Assembly: GCA_002877875.1 (NCBI GenBank)
Contig: PNIE01000019.1
Location: 1-19,845, forward strand
From: Caldimicrobium thiodismutans
GTDB lineage: Bacteria > Desulfobacterota > Thermodesulfobacteria > Thermodesulfobacteriales > Thermodesulfobacteriaceae
Length of the DNA: 19,845 nt
Direction: 5' to 3'
A program made the translations under genes and the position numbers. Shown here one piece after another: positions 7,270-14,761 of the stretch. The notes beneath the pieces were generated by a model that was given only the letters and a program-made list of their open reading frames with translations, was not told the origin of the DNA and did not search any database. The first letter of the stretch is position 1; every line of letters starts with the position of its first letter.

Positions 7270-8106
7270 CTATATATCCCAAAGGTATTTTTGAATATCT
7301 TCTTTTAAACCAAGAAGATGCATAAATATTTGAAGGGAAGATAGAGCCTCATCTTCTAGACGAAAGGTAAATTTATTTACATAGGTTTCTATATGCCTAA
7401 AGATTACTTCCCTATCAAGTTCCTGAGAATATTTTTTAAGGAGGGGATATATCTCTTCTTTATGCTTCCAGGCATACTCAAGGCTTTTTCTTAAGGCTTG
7501 AAGTACCTCCTTTTTTATTTCCTTAGGAAGCTCTCTCTTTATAAAAAAACCTCCCAAAGGGAGGGGAGCTCCTGTTTTCTTTTCCCAAAGCTCTCCAAGA
7601 TCAGAAATAAGTTTAAAACCATATTTTTTATAAACAAATCTTCCCTCATGAATTAAAACTCCCAAATCAACCCTTTTTTCTAAGAGGGCTGGTATTATTT
7701 GGTGATAAAAAAGAAAGACCTTTTCACCCTTTCCGTTAAAAAAGAGATCATAGAGAAAATTAGCTGTGGTGTACTTCCCAGGAAGGGCTACTCTTTTTCC
7801 TGTGAAATCCTCATCCTCTTTTAGGTTAAAATCCTCCCTGGAAATAAGAATAGGCCCAACTCCAAAGCCAAGAGCACTCCCACAAGAAAGAATCTCATAA
7901 TCTTCACAAATTAAGGGATAGATAGCAAAGGAGGCTTTGATAATGGGATATTCCCTTTTTAGAGCAAGGGTATTTAGGGTTTCAATATCAGTCAGTTTAA
8001 AAGTGATTTCGAAGGGAAGTTTCACTTTTTTTTCAATTAAACCAGATAGAATGAACACATCATTTGGGCAGGGAGAGGCTGCTATTTCCAGTCTCTCAAA
8101 AGACAT
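7270..8106 (-). CDS. mqnD: 1,4-dihydroxy-6-naphthoate synthase MqnD
   Basis: A 278-residue periplasmic-binding-protein-fold enzyme of the futalosine menaquinone pathway. MqnD converts cyclic de-hypoxanthine futalosine to 1,4-dihydroxy-6-naphthoate. The N-terminal SPCPNDVF signature (residues about 11-18) is characteristic of MqnD and distinguishes it from MqnA; the ASFAIYPLI and GFGVGPILISR segments also fit. Length is normal. The start overlaps the end of mqnB by 25 bases, so the two consecutive futalosine-pathway genes are tightly linked and probably translationally coupled. MqnA, MqnC and MqnE genes are not in this window. Confidence 0.92.
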   Translation of the reverse strand: MSFERLEIAASPCPNDVFILSGLIEKKVKLPFEITFKLTDIETLNTLALKREYPIIKASFAIYPLICEDYEILSCGSALGFGVGPILISREDFNLKEDEDFTGKRVALPGKYTTANFLYDLFFNGKGEKVFLFYHQIIPALLEKRVDLGVLIHEGRFVYKKYGFKLISDLGELWEKKTGAPLPLGGFFIKRELPKEIKKEVLQALRKSLEYAWKHKEEIYPLLKKYSQELDREVIFRHIETYVNKFTFRLEDEALSSLQIFMHLLGLKEDIQKYLWDI

Positions 8107-8705
8107 TCCCAGACCTCACGAAGCCTCTTTCCTGCATTTTCAAGATCCCAAGCCTTTTCGGGTTGAGAAAGGAGATTACTTATAATCCTTACTTCAAGCA
8201 AGAAAACTTTTGCCCTTCTTGCAGCTCTTCCTACTCCAAAACCCTCCATATTCTCAGCAATGACTTGAAATTTCTCCTCTATAAACTCGGCCCTTTTAGA
8301 ATCATAAGTTGCTGCGCAGACTGTGGCCAAAGGACCTCCTTGAGGATTAAACCCATTGATTTCAAGAAGGTAAATAAGTTTTTCTGTAAAGACATGGGCT
8401 AAAGGACAATAATCCCAGGCAGGAATTCCTTCTGGAAGTGGAGTAAAATGAGTGGCATATTTTCTTCCAAAATCAACAAACCTCTCACAGGTTCCTACCA
8501 CCACATCCCCTATTTTAAGATCACTCTTGGGATAAGCTCCTGCAAATCCAGTAAGAAAGGCAAGACTAGGCTTCTTTTTTAAAAAAATCTCATAAGCCGA
8601 TAAGGCAGCATCCACTGGACCTATCCCAATAATATGAAGATCAAGAGGAAGATCCTTTAAAAATTTGGCCTCAAGCTCACTTGGAATAAGAACTAAAAGA
8701 CTCAC
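8082..8705 (-). CDS. mqnB: Futalosine hydrolase MqnB
   Basis: A 207-residue nucleoside phosphorylase-fold protein. MqnB removes hypoxanthine from futalosine to give dehypoxanthine futalosine. The TGFAGAYPKSDLKIGDVVV region, the aromatic segment after it and the AENMEGFGVGRAARR stretch near residues 150-165 match the futalosine hydrolase branch; the ENMEGF acidic motif is the nucleoside-binding region. The start is a GTG directly abutting the TAA of the upstream small gene, with a GGGGAAAG stretch upstream as ribosome site. Its position next to mqnD supports futalosine over general MTA/SAH nucleosides as substrate. In some lineages aminodeoxyfutalosine is the substrate instead; sequence alone does not decide. 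Confidence 0.9.
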   Translation of the reverse strand: MSLLVLIPSELEAKFLKDLPLDLHIIGIGPVDAALSAYEIFLKKKPSLAFLTGFAGAYPKSDLKIGDVVVGTCERFVDFGRKYATHFTPLPEGIPAWDYCPLAHVFTEKLIYLLEINGFNPQGGPLATVCAATYDSKRAEFIEEKFQVIAENMEGFGVGRAARRAKVFLLEVRIISNLLSQPEKAWDLENAGKRLREVWECLLRDWK

Positions 8706-8978
8706 TTATTCTCTTTCCCCTAAATCATCAAGATAATAAAGATTACAATTTATCCCTAAATTATATAACTCACCTAATAAAAAATCAACTTCAAAGGCCC
8801 TAAGAAGATTTCCCTCGGAATAAAAAGGAAAATATAAGTTCACCGAGGGAGGATTTAGAGAGGAAACCTCAATTTCAATCTTTACCCCCTCAGGAAGTCC
8901 CTTAAGCTTTTCCTTAAGAAACCTCTTAACAAAAAGTCTAAGATCCTTTTCTTTACGAAAATTTTTCCATTTCTGCAT
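8706..8978 (-). CDS. Conserved-looking hypothetical protein, 90 residues
   Basis: I do not recognise a family. The protein begins with a strongly basic, probably helical region (about residues 1-30), then alternating hydrophobic residues suggestive of beta strands (EIEVSS, NLYFPFY), and ends acidic (YYLDDLGERE). There is no signal peptide, membrane segment or metal motif. It starts 26 bases inside the 3' end of the fusion gene and its TAA directly precedes the mqnB GTG, so it is sandwiched in the operon without gaps. This tight packing, plus a gene-like composition, argues that it is real. It could be an accessory factor for either neighbour; nothing in the sequence decides. Confidence 0.65.
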   Translation of the reverse strand: MQKWKNFRKEKDLRLFVKRFLKEKLKGLPEGVKIEIEVSSLNPPSVNLYFPFYSEGNLLRAFEVDFLLGELYNLGINCNLYYLDDLGERE

Positions 8979-10794
8979 AAAAGCCCTTTTTTTTAAGAAT
9001 ATCTATAGCCTCAAGCAGGATTCTTTTTAAAACCGGCCAATCCTTTTCTAAAACCTCCTCTTCAAGGTAAGATAGAGCTTGAGGAATAAACTTAAGAAAA
9101 AAACTCTTACCTTTAAAAAAAGAGAGATTCACATAGGCAGCTAAGGCTTGAAGGTGCCTCTGGATTCTTAAGAATCTCAAGCTTTCAAGAAAAATATCCT
9201 TATCAAAGGTTCGATCAATTCCCATTCTTTTTTCTATATAAAACTTAAGCAATTCCTCTCTTTCCTCTTCTCCAAACCTATAATAGGGATCCCAAAGAAG
9301 AGAGGCGATGTCATATCCAGGAGGTCCAATTCTTGCCCCCTGATAGTCAATCAGATAAGGGACATCTCCCTTTATCATAATGTTTTGTGACTGAAGATCC
9401 CTATGAATGAGATTTTTGGGAAAGGAGTCACAGATCTTGGCAAGGCTGTCAAACTCCTCTTCAAGCTCTTTTGAGGCTTTAATTCCACAGAGAAACTCTA
9501 AAAATTTCTCCTGAAAATACCTTGTTTCCCAGCGAAAATGCTCAAAATCAAAGACCCTAAAAAGCTTTGGCTCTTCTATCTTAAGGGTATGAAGTTTTAT
9601 TACTTCCTCTATAACTTTTTTATATACCCCTAAAATTTTTGTTTTATCCCTTTTCCCTTTAAGCCAGATATAAAGAGAAATATCGCCCAAGTCCTCAAAA
9701 AAAATCTCTCCTCTCTGAAAATCAGCCCCTCTAATTTCGGGAATTTTTATTCCCTTTTCTCTTAAAAGAAGACCATATTGATAGGTTCTTTCAAAATCCT
9801 CGGCCGACTTTTCATCCTTCATAAGAACATTTCCATTAAAAAGCCTAAAAAATTTTCTTTCAGAGCCTCCAAAGCCAATTTCTTCAAAGGGCTCTTTATT
9901 TTCCTTAAGTGGAATGAAGATTTCTTCAAAAAGAAGGCCTCCTTCAAATTTTCCTGAAACTCTTCTCTTTTCCGCTATCACTATTACATCTCTTAAAAAA
10001 CTTCCCTTTTCAAAGGTAGTTTCTGTCTCAACAGAAAGAAAACCCTGAAATTCAAGGTTATCACTTTTAGCCTTAGGATGAAAATAAACCAGCTCTCCCC
10101 AGTTTCTTAAAAGGGTCTTTACAGCCATAAAATAGCTATAAAGAGAGCCACAGTCAAACCAGAAACCTCTTAAGCTTAAAGTCTTTATGGTATAGCCTGC
10201 CTTTATGGCCTCAATCCATGCTGAAACTACCGAAGAAAAGGACCTCTGAAGAAAATTTAAAAATTCAGGCTCATAAAGAGCAATGCCTGAAAAAGCGACC
10301 TTTTGATAGTATTTCTTAGGCTCTAAAAAGCCCTCAACTCCAATGAGATTTCCTTCTTCATCAAGAAAGAGTTTCTTTTCTTTTGGATTCTCTAAAACAA
10401 GTAAAGTGGCAAGAGGTCTTTTTCTAAAATGCTCAGAGATCAACTCTCTCAGATCGAACTCTGAAAGGATATCTCCATTGTGAACAAGAAAGGGTGAGTT
10501 TTTTAAAAAAGGCTCGGCATTTTTTAACCCTCCACCTGTTCCAAGGATCTCCTTTTCAGAGAAGATTTCAACTTTGCCACAAAAGGGCGAATTTTTAATA
10601 AAATTAATCATCTTTTCTCTAAGGTAGTAAACATTGATACCTATCTCATTAATATCAACTCGATATAAGCTTCTTATTATACGCTCAAGTAAGGGCTTCC
10701 CAAGAACGGGAATTAAGGGCTTGGGTATCTTCTCAGTAATAGGCCTAAGCCTTGTTCCAAATCCTGCACAAAGAATAAAAGCTCTAAGAGTCAT
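8953..10794 (-). CDS. Fused sugar-1-phosphate nucleotidyltransferase and APH-fold sugar kinase (MurU/AmgK-like)
   Basis: A 613-residue two-enzyme fusion. Residues 1 to about 235 are a nucleotidyltransferase: GFGTRLRP (11-18), KPLIPV (25-30), GTGGGL (85-90), and metal-binding NGD (106-108). Residues 235-305 form a linker with strand-like repeats, resembling the tail of such transferases. Residues about 306-613 are an aminoglycoside-phosphotransferase-fold kinase: catalytic HRDLQSQN (464-471, Asp466 and Asn471) and metal Asp483 in LIDYQGARIG. The order matches MurU plus AmgK, which convert MurNAc (or GlcNAc) to the 1-phosphate and then the UDP-sugar in peptidoglycan recycling. Substrate is inferred. 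The ATG at 10794 has AAGAAGG directly adjacent, an odd spacing; an in-frame stop upstream excludes extension. It is the first gene of its operon. Confidence 0.85.
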   Translation of the reverse strand: MTLRAFILCAGFGTRLRPITEKIPKPLIPVLGKPLLERIIRSLYRVDINEIGINVYYLREKMINFIKNSPFCGKVEIFSEKEILGTGGGLKNAEPFLKNSPFLVHNGDILSEFDLRELISEHFRKRPLATLLVLENPKEKKLFLDEEGNLIGVEGFLEPKKYYQKVAFSGIALYEPEFLNFLQRSFSSVVSAWIEAIKAGYTIKTLSLRGFWFDCGSLYSYFMAVKTLLRNWGELVYFHPKAKSDNLEFQGFLSVETETTFEKGSFLRDVIVIAEKRRVSGKFEGGLLFEEIFIPLKENKEPFEEIGFGGSERKFFRLFNGNVLMKDEKSAEDFERTYQYGLLLREKGIKIPEIRGADFQRGEIFFEDLGDISLYIWLKGKRDKTKILGVYKKVIEEVIKLHTLKIEEPKLFRVFDFEHFRWETRYFQEKFLEFLCGIKASKELEEEFDSLAKICDSFPKNLIHRDLQSQNIMIKGDVPYLIDYQGARIGPPGYDIASLLWDPYYRFGEEEREELLKFYIEKRMGIDRTFDKDIFLESLRFLRIQRHLQALAAYVNLSFFKGKSFFLKFIPQALSYLEEEVLEKDWPVLKRILLEAIDILKKKGFYAEMEKFS

Positions 10795-10849
10795 CCTTCT
10801 TATAAATTACCACACTTTTTCAAATATTTTTATGTAGAGAAAATCGCAG

Positions 10850-10862
10850 TAAAATTATTTTA
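10850..10862. repeat. 13-bp AT palindrome upstream of iorA
   Basis: TAAAAT-T-ATTTTA is perfectly symmetric and sits in the divergent gap between the kinase fusion and iorA. It could be an operator, but AT-rich palindromes also arise by chance. Confidence 0.35.
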
Positions 10863-10892
10863 AATCCTTAAAGTAAAGTGCCCCATTATCCA

Positions 10893-10915
10893 ATTAAAGC
10901 ATTTAAATAGCTTAA
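10893..10915. repeat. Imperfect inverted repeat just upstream of the iorA promoter
   Basis: ATTAAAGC and GCTTAAT are near-complements (one inserted A) around a symmetric ATTTAAAT core, ending a few bases before the iorA promoter. It is a candidate operator. Confidence 0.35.
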
Positions 10916-10917
10916 TC

Positions 10918-10946
10918 TTCAATCTTTACAAAAACTGTGGTATATT
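10918..10946 (+). promoter_or_regulatory. Extended -10 promoter of iorA
   Basis: TATATT at 10941-10946 is preceded by TGG (10938-10940), giving an extended -10 (TGnTATATT). A poor -35 (TTCAAT, 10918-10923) lies at 17 bases, as is usual for extended -10 promoters. The start would fall near 10953, leaving a leader of about 23 bases. Confidence 0.5.
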
Positions 10947-10962
10947 CCTTAAAACTCGTTTC

Positions 10963-10968
10963 AGGAGG
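10963..10968 (+). promoter_or_regulatory. Ribosome binding site deciding the iorA start
   Basis: AGGAGG seven bases before the ATG at 10976. A GTG in the same frame at 10937 overlaps the -10 element and is therefore rejected. Confidence 0.8.
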
Positions 10969-10975
10969 GTTCCAA

Positions 10976-12526
10976 ATGAAGAGGGTTCTCATGCTTGGGA
11001 CAGATGCCATTGCAAGGGGAGCTGTAGAAGCAGGCATTTCTTATGCTACCTCTTATCCAGGAACCCCAGCTACACAAATTCTTGAGTATATTGCCAAAAA
11101 TACTGATATCCCCTGTGAATGGTCCATCAATGAAAAGGTAGCTTTTGAAGTTGCTTATGGAGTTAGTATTACTGGAAGAAGGGTGCTTTGTTCCATGAAG
11201 CATGTTGGGCTCAATGTGGCTGCCGATCCCTTTATGACAGCCTCTTATCTCGGGGTAAGAGGGGGTTTTGTCCTTGCGGTAGGAGATGACCCAGGGGCTT
11301 ATTCCTCCCAAAATGAGCAGGATTCTCGCTTTTACGCTTCCTTTGCCAAAATCCCTTGTCTTGAACCCTATGATGGGGAAACAGCCAAGATTTATACTAA
11401 AATTGCCTTTGATATCTCTGAGGAACTTGGCCTTCCGGTGATGGTAAGATCCCAAACCAGGCTCCTTCACTGTTTTAGCCCGGTAACCCTTGAAGAAATT
11501 AAACCCCAAAAAGAAATAAATCTTTACAAAGATCCCCAGCACCTTATTGCCATCCCACGCCATGTTATTCCCCTTCACAAAGAACTCAATAACAAACAAT
11601 TTAAAATTCTTGAATTAATTAAAAAATATAAATTTAACGAAATCATTGAAGGTGAGGGTAAAGTAGGAATTATTGCCTGTGGGCTTGCCTATACCTATGC
11701 CCTTGAACTAGGAGAAAAGCTTCCAATTTTAAAAATTACAGCCTATCCTGTGGAGGAAAGCCTTCTTAAGGAATTTGTAAAAGACCTCGAAGAGGTAATT
11801 GTAGTTGAAGAGGGATATCCCTTAATTGAAAAACAGGTGAAATGTTTTCATCCTAAGGTTAAAGGTAAATTAAGTGGAGATCTTCCTCTTGAAGGAGAGT
11901 TAGGCCCTGATCCCCTTCTTAGGCTTTTTGGAAAGTTACCCTCTGTAAGCCCTGAAAATGTTCCTGGAAGGCCACCTACTCTTTGTCCCGGATGCCCTCA
12001 TAGAGAATTTTACAAGGCCCTACTTGCTGCAGGGCCTTCTTTTGTTACTGGTGATATTGGTTGTTATACCTTAGGATGTCTTCCTCCTCTTTCAGCCCTT
12101 GATACTTGTTTATGTATGGGGGCAAGTATCAGTAAAGCTATAGGAATCGCTAAGCAAGGAATTAAAAGAGTGGCTGCAGTGATTGGAGATTCTACTTTTT
12201 GGCATACAGGAATTCCAGCTCTTATTGATGCTGTGTATAACAAAGCGGATATCTTAATTTGTATCCTTGATAATTCAGTAGTTGCTATGACTGGGCATCA
12301 ACCAACTCCTCATCTTGGCTTGACTGCAAAGGGTGAAGAAACTAAAAAGTTAAGCCTTGCTGAAATTTGTAAGGCCTGTGGGGCTGACTCAGTGGTTGAG
12401 ATTGATCCTTTGAAACAGGAAGAATTGATCGCTGCCCTTAAAAGAGGGCTTGAAACTCCTGGCGTGCATGTGGTTATCTCAAAGCGACCTTGTGTGCTTA
12501 TCGCTGGAAAACTTAAAAAGACCTAA
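10976..12526 (+). CDS. iorA: Indolepyruvate:ferredoxin oxidoreductase alpha subunit, lacking the C-terminal ferredoxin domain
   Basis: A 516-residue IorA homologue. With IorB it oxidatively decarboxylates arylpyruvates (indole-, phenyl-, hydroxyphenylpyruvate) to aryl-acetyl-CoA, CO2 and reduced ferredoxin, or runs in reverse. The N-terminal 2-oxoacid oxidoreductase domain contains SYPGTPATQ (26-34) and the SQNEQDSR region (111-118). The C-terminal TPP domain has CPGC (337-340), GDIGCYTLG (359-367) and the TPP/Mg motif GDS(404-406)...DN(432-433). The protein stops right after the ISKRPC strand (501-506). Usual IorA proteins (over 600 residues) continue into a ferredoxin-like domain binding two [4Fe-4S] clusters; that domain is absent. 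iorB is 3.5 kb away on the other strand. The stop overlaps that of the convergent ACT gene by 4 bases. Confidence 0.92.
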   Translation: MKRVLMLGTDAIARGAVEAGISYATSYPGTPATQILEYIAKNTDIPCEWSINEKVAFEVAYGVSITGRRVLCSMKHVGLNVAADPFMTASYLGVRGGFVLAVGDDPGAYSSQNEQDSRFYASFAKIPCLEPYDGETAKIYTKIAFDISEELGLPVMVRSQTRLLHCFSPVTLEEIKPQKEINLYKDPQHLIAIPRHVIPLHKELNNKQFKILELIKKYKFNEIIEGEGKVGIIACGLAYTYALELGEKLPILKITAYPVEESLLKEFVKDLEEVIVVEEGYPLIEKQVKCFHPKVKGKLSGDLPLEGELGPDPLLRLFGKLPSVSPENVPGRPPTLCPGCPHREFYKALLAAGPSFVTGDIGCYTLGCLPPLSALDTCLCMGASISKAIGIAKQGIKRVAAVIGDSTFWHTGIPALIDAVYNKADILICILDNSVVAMTGHQPTPHLGLTAKGEETKKLSLAEICKACGADSVVEIDPLKQEELIAALKRGLETPGVHVVISKRPCVLIAGKLKKT

Positions 12527-12954
12527 AGATTCTCTACAGCCTTGCTATCTAAGAGTTTAACTCCTTTTGCTTGAAGGATATCAATTGTCTTTTCAAGATT
12601 ATTTGTTCTCAAAACTACAAGGGCCTCTTCTCCACTTTTTTCTACAAAGGCATAGACATATTCTACATTAATATCATTCTCATAGAGGATTTTTAGAATC
12701 TCAGCTAAACCACCGGGCTCATCTCTAACTCCAACAGCAATCACATGGGTAATCTTTGTGGTAAAACCACCTTCCTCTAAAGCCTTTTTGGCCTCTTCTG
12801 GTTTATTCACAATCATCCTCAAAATTCCAAAATCTGAGGTATCAGCTATGGATAAAGCCCTGATGTTAACCCCAGCTTGGGCCAAAGTTTTTAAAGCCTC
12901 ATACAACCTTCCTTTTTTATTTTCCAAAAAAACAGAAATTTGCTTTATTTTCAT
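12523..12954 (-). CDS. Tandem ACT-domain protein associated with phenylacetate-CoA ligase (copy 1)
   Basis: A 143-residue protein made of two ACT domains, about 1-70 and 70-143. The first has the usual beta-alpha-beta start (ISVFLENKKGRLYEALKTL) and the second the DEPGGLAEILKILYENDINV signature with the conserved Gly-Gly loop. ACT domains bind amino acids at dimer interfaces, and proteins of this kind are commonly found next to PaaK-type ligases and IOR genes. It carries no enzyme domain, so a sensor or regulator of aromatic amino-acid level is the best guess. A purine-rich ribosome site (GGGGAGGG, 12959-12966 minus) precedes the ATG. It is the last gene of the iorB operon and is paralogous to the ACT gene at 14312-14746. 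Confidence 0.85.
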   Translation of the reverse strand: MKIKQISVFLENKKGRLYEALKTLAQAGVNIRALSIADTSDFGILRMIVNKPEEAKKALEEGGFTTKITHVIAVGVRDEPGGLAEILKILYENDINVEYVYAFVEKSGEEALVVLRTNNLEKTIDILQAKGVKLLDSKAVENL

Positions 12955-12987
12955 AGAACCCTCCCCTCTCTGCTACATTTTAATCTA

Positions 12988-14289
12988 CTATATTTCTCTT
13001 TTATCAATCACTCTTTTGGCCTTTCCTTCAAATCTTGGAATAGTTTTAGGTTCAACAAGGGTTACTTTAACTCTTATTCCTACTGTTTCTTCAATGCGTT
13101 TTTCAAGTTTTTTTCTGAGAGCTTCTATCTCTCTAACCTCATCGGAAAAGGTCTCCTTGGACATTTCAACTTGAACCTCAATCTCATCGAGATGATGAGG
13201 TCTTGTAAGAATTATCTGATAATGAGGTTCAACCCCTTGGATTTCAAGGATGGCCTGTTCAATCTGATAGGGAAAGAGCATAACCCCTCTTACTTTTATC
13301 ATATCATCGCTTCTTCCACGGATGCGCTCAATTCTTCTTCCTGTCCTTCCACAAGCACACTCACCTGGAAGTAAAGAAGTTATATCCCTTGTGCGAAATC
13401 TTATCATAGGCACACCTTCTTTAGTTAAAGTCGTAAGAACAAGCTCTCCCCTTTCTCCATCAGTTAGAGGCTCTCCTGTTTCTGGATCAATGATTTCAGG
13501 ATAAAAGTGATCTTCCCATATATGAAGACCATTTTGTTCTTGACATTCGTGAGCCACTCCTGGGCCTATAATCTCTGTTAAGCCATAGACATTATAGGCC
13601 TTGATGCCAAATCTTTTTTCAATTTCCCTTCTCATCTCTTCTGTCCACATCTCAGCTCCAAAACTTCCCATCCTTAATCTAAGACCTGAGGGATCAATTC
13701 CCATCTCATCCTTAGCATACTCAGCCAGATAAAGGGCATAAGAGGGAGTACAACATAATACGGTGGTTCCAAAGTCTCTCATAAGCTCAATCTGTCTTCT
13801 TGTATTTCCTGCAGATACTGGCACAATGGTTGCACCTATAGTTAGGGCTCCATAGTGAAAGCCAAGCCCTCCTGTAAAAAGTCCATATCCATAGGCAATC
13901 TGAATGATATCCTCCCTTGTAATCCCTATCATAGTTAAAGACCTTGCCATAACTTCTTTCCAGACTTCAAGATCATTTTTGGTATATCCCATAACTACAG
14001 GTTTTCCTGTAGTTCCGCTTGAAGAATGAATCTCCACAATTTCTGAAAGAGGTACGGCAAACATCCCAAAGGGATAAACCTCTCTCAGATCAGCCTTACT
14101 GGTAAAAGGAATATATTTTATATCCTCAAGACTCTTTATATCCTCTGGCTTTATTCCTACCTCATCAAATTTTTTACGATAAAACGGGACTCTTTCATAG
14201 GCATATTTAACTACCTTTTTTAAGCGCTCAAGTTGAAGTTCTCTTAATTTTTCAAGGGAAAGAGTTTCCATCTCCTTATTCCAGAACAT
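12988..14289 (-). CDS. paaK: Phenylacetate-CoA ligase family enzyme (copy 1)
   Basis: A 433-residue AMP-forming acyl-CoA ligase of the PaaK family, activating an arylacetate with ATP and CoA. Motifs: P-loop HSSSGTTGKP (88-97), YGLTE (235-239), the FRTRD hinge (298-302), a CxCGRTGRR segment (311-318) and the C-terminal catalytic Lys in FEGKAKRVIDK (about 424). AGGAGG at 14295-14300 (minus) is five bases before the ATG. It is paralogous to the ligase at 14760-16061 and the two share the same final motif. Natural substrates may be phenylacetate, indoleacetate or hydroxyphenylacetate; the neighbouring IOR subunit supports arylacetates. Two copies suggest different aryl specificities (inference). 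Confidence 0.92.
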   Translation of the reverse strand: MFWNKEMETLSLEKLRELQLERLKKVVKYAYERVPFYRKKFDEVGIKPEDIKSLEDIKYIPFTSKADLREVYPFGMFAVPLSEIVEIHSSSGTTGKPVVMGYTKNDLEVWKEVMARSLTMIGITREDIIQIAYGYGLFTGGLGFHYGALTIGATIVPVSAGNTRRQIELMRDFGTTVLCCTPSYALYLAEYAKDEMGIDPSGLRLRMGSFGAEMWTEEMRREIEKRFGIKAYNVYGLTEIIGPGVAHECQEQNGLHIWEDHFYPEIIDPETGEPLTDGERGELVLTTLTKEGVPMIRFRTRDITSLLPGECACGRTGRRIERIRGRSDDMIKVRGVMLFPYQIEQAILEIQGVEPHYQIILTRPHHLDEIEVQVEMSKETFSDEVREIEALRKKLEKRIEETVGIRVKVTLVEPKTIPRFEGKAKRVIDKREI

Positions 14290-14311
14290 CTCTACCTCCT
14301 AAAATTTAAAG

Positions 14312-14746
14312 TTATTCATTAATGAAATCTGAGGCCTTAAGAAAATTAACCTTTTCATCCTTAAGTTTTTGCCAAGCCTCCTCAAGATTTTCAACTTCAA
14401 AGACAAAATAGGCCTTTTTTCTCGTTTCAGCCACATACACTAAGGCACTCTCAATATTGATTCCTTTAGAACTAATCAATTTTACAATCTCATATAAACC
14501 ACCTGGTCTATCCTCAAGTTCTACTCCAAGACAGAGTACTTTCGCTACAGTAAATCCTCTTTCTTTAAATTTCTGATAGGCCCTTTCAGGTTTATCTACC
14601 AGGAATTTTATCACTCCAAAATCTTTGACACTTATAATAGAAAAGCCAAGAATATTTATACCTTCACTGGCAAGAACCTCTGTTATTTTCTCAAGTTTCC
14701 CAGGTTTATTTTCTGCAAAAATACTTAATACTGGAACAGCCTCCAC
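14312..14746 (-). CDS. Tandem ACT-domain protein associated with phenylacetate-CoA ligase (copy 2)
   Basis: A 144-residue double ACT-domain protein, similar in length and layout to the one at 12523-12954. The first domain includes SIFAENKPGKLEKITEVL and the second ELEDRPGGLYEIVKLISS. The start is taken as GTG at 14746, because AAGGAGGG lies seven bases upstream (14754-14761 minus) and the resulting N-terminus aligns with the paralogue. A TTG at 14779 would place this ribosome site inside the gene and overlap the ligase stop. It sits between the two ligase genes, 22 bases before the next one. Likely amino-acid-binding regulator of the IOR/ligase pathway (inference). Confidence 0.85.
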   Translation of the reverse strand: MEAVPVLSIFAENKPGKLEKITEVLASEGINILGFSIISVKDFGVIKFLVDKPERAYQKFKERGFTVAKVLCLGVELEDRPGGLYEIVKLISSKGINIESALVYVAETRKKAYFVFEVENLEEAWQKLKDEKVNFLKASDFINE

Positions 14747-14753
14747 CTTTACT

Positions 14754-14761
14754 CCCTCCTT
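14754..14761 (-). promoter_or_regulatory. Ribosome binding site fixing the second ACT gene start
   Basis: AAGGAGGG on the minus strand, straddling the ligase stop codon and seven bases before the GTG at 14746. Confidence 0.65.

Noticed and set aside
10961..11599. A 212-residue open frame on the minus strand inside iorA
   Set aside because: It lies fully antisense to a well-supported gene, has no ribosome site and an unnatural composition; it is a by-product of iorA codon usage.
12527..12954. Search for a frameshifted IorA ferredoxin domain downstream of the iorA stop
   Set aside because: No frame shows the expected CxxCxxC patterns, and the region is fully accounted for by the minus-strand ACT gene.
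12940..13374. A 144-residue plus-strand frame across the ACT/ligase region
   Set aside because: Antisense to the first ligase gene, rich in Ser, Phe and Leu as expected for the complement of Lys/Glu-rich coding sequence, with no start signals.
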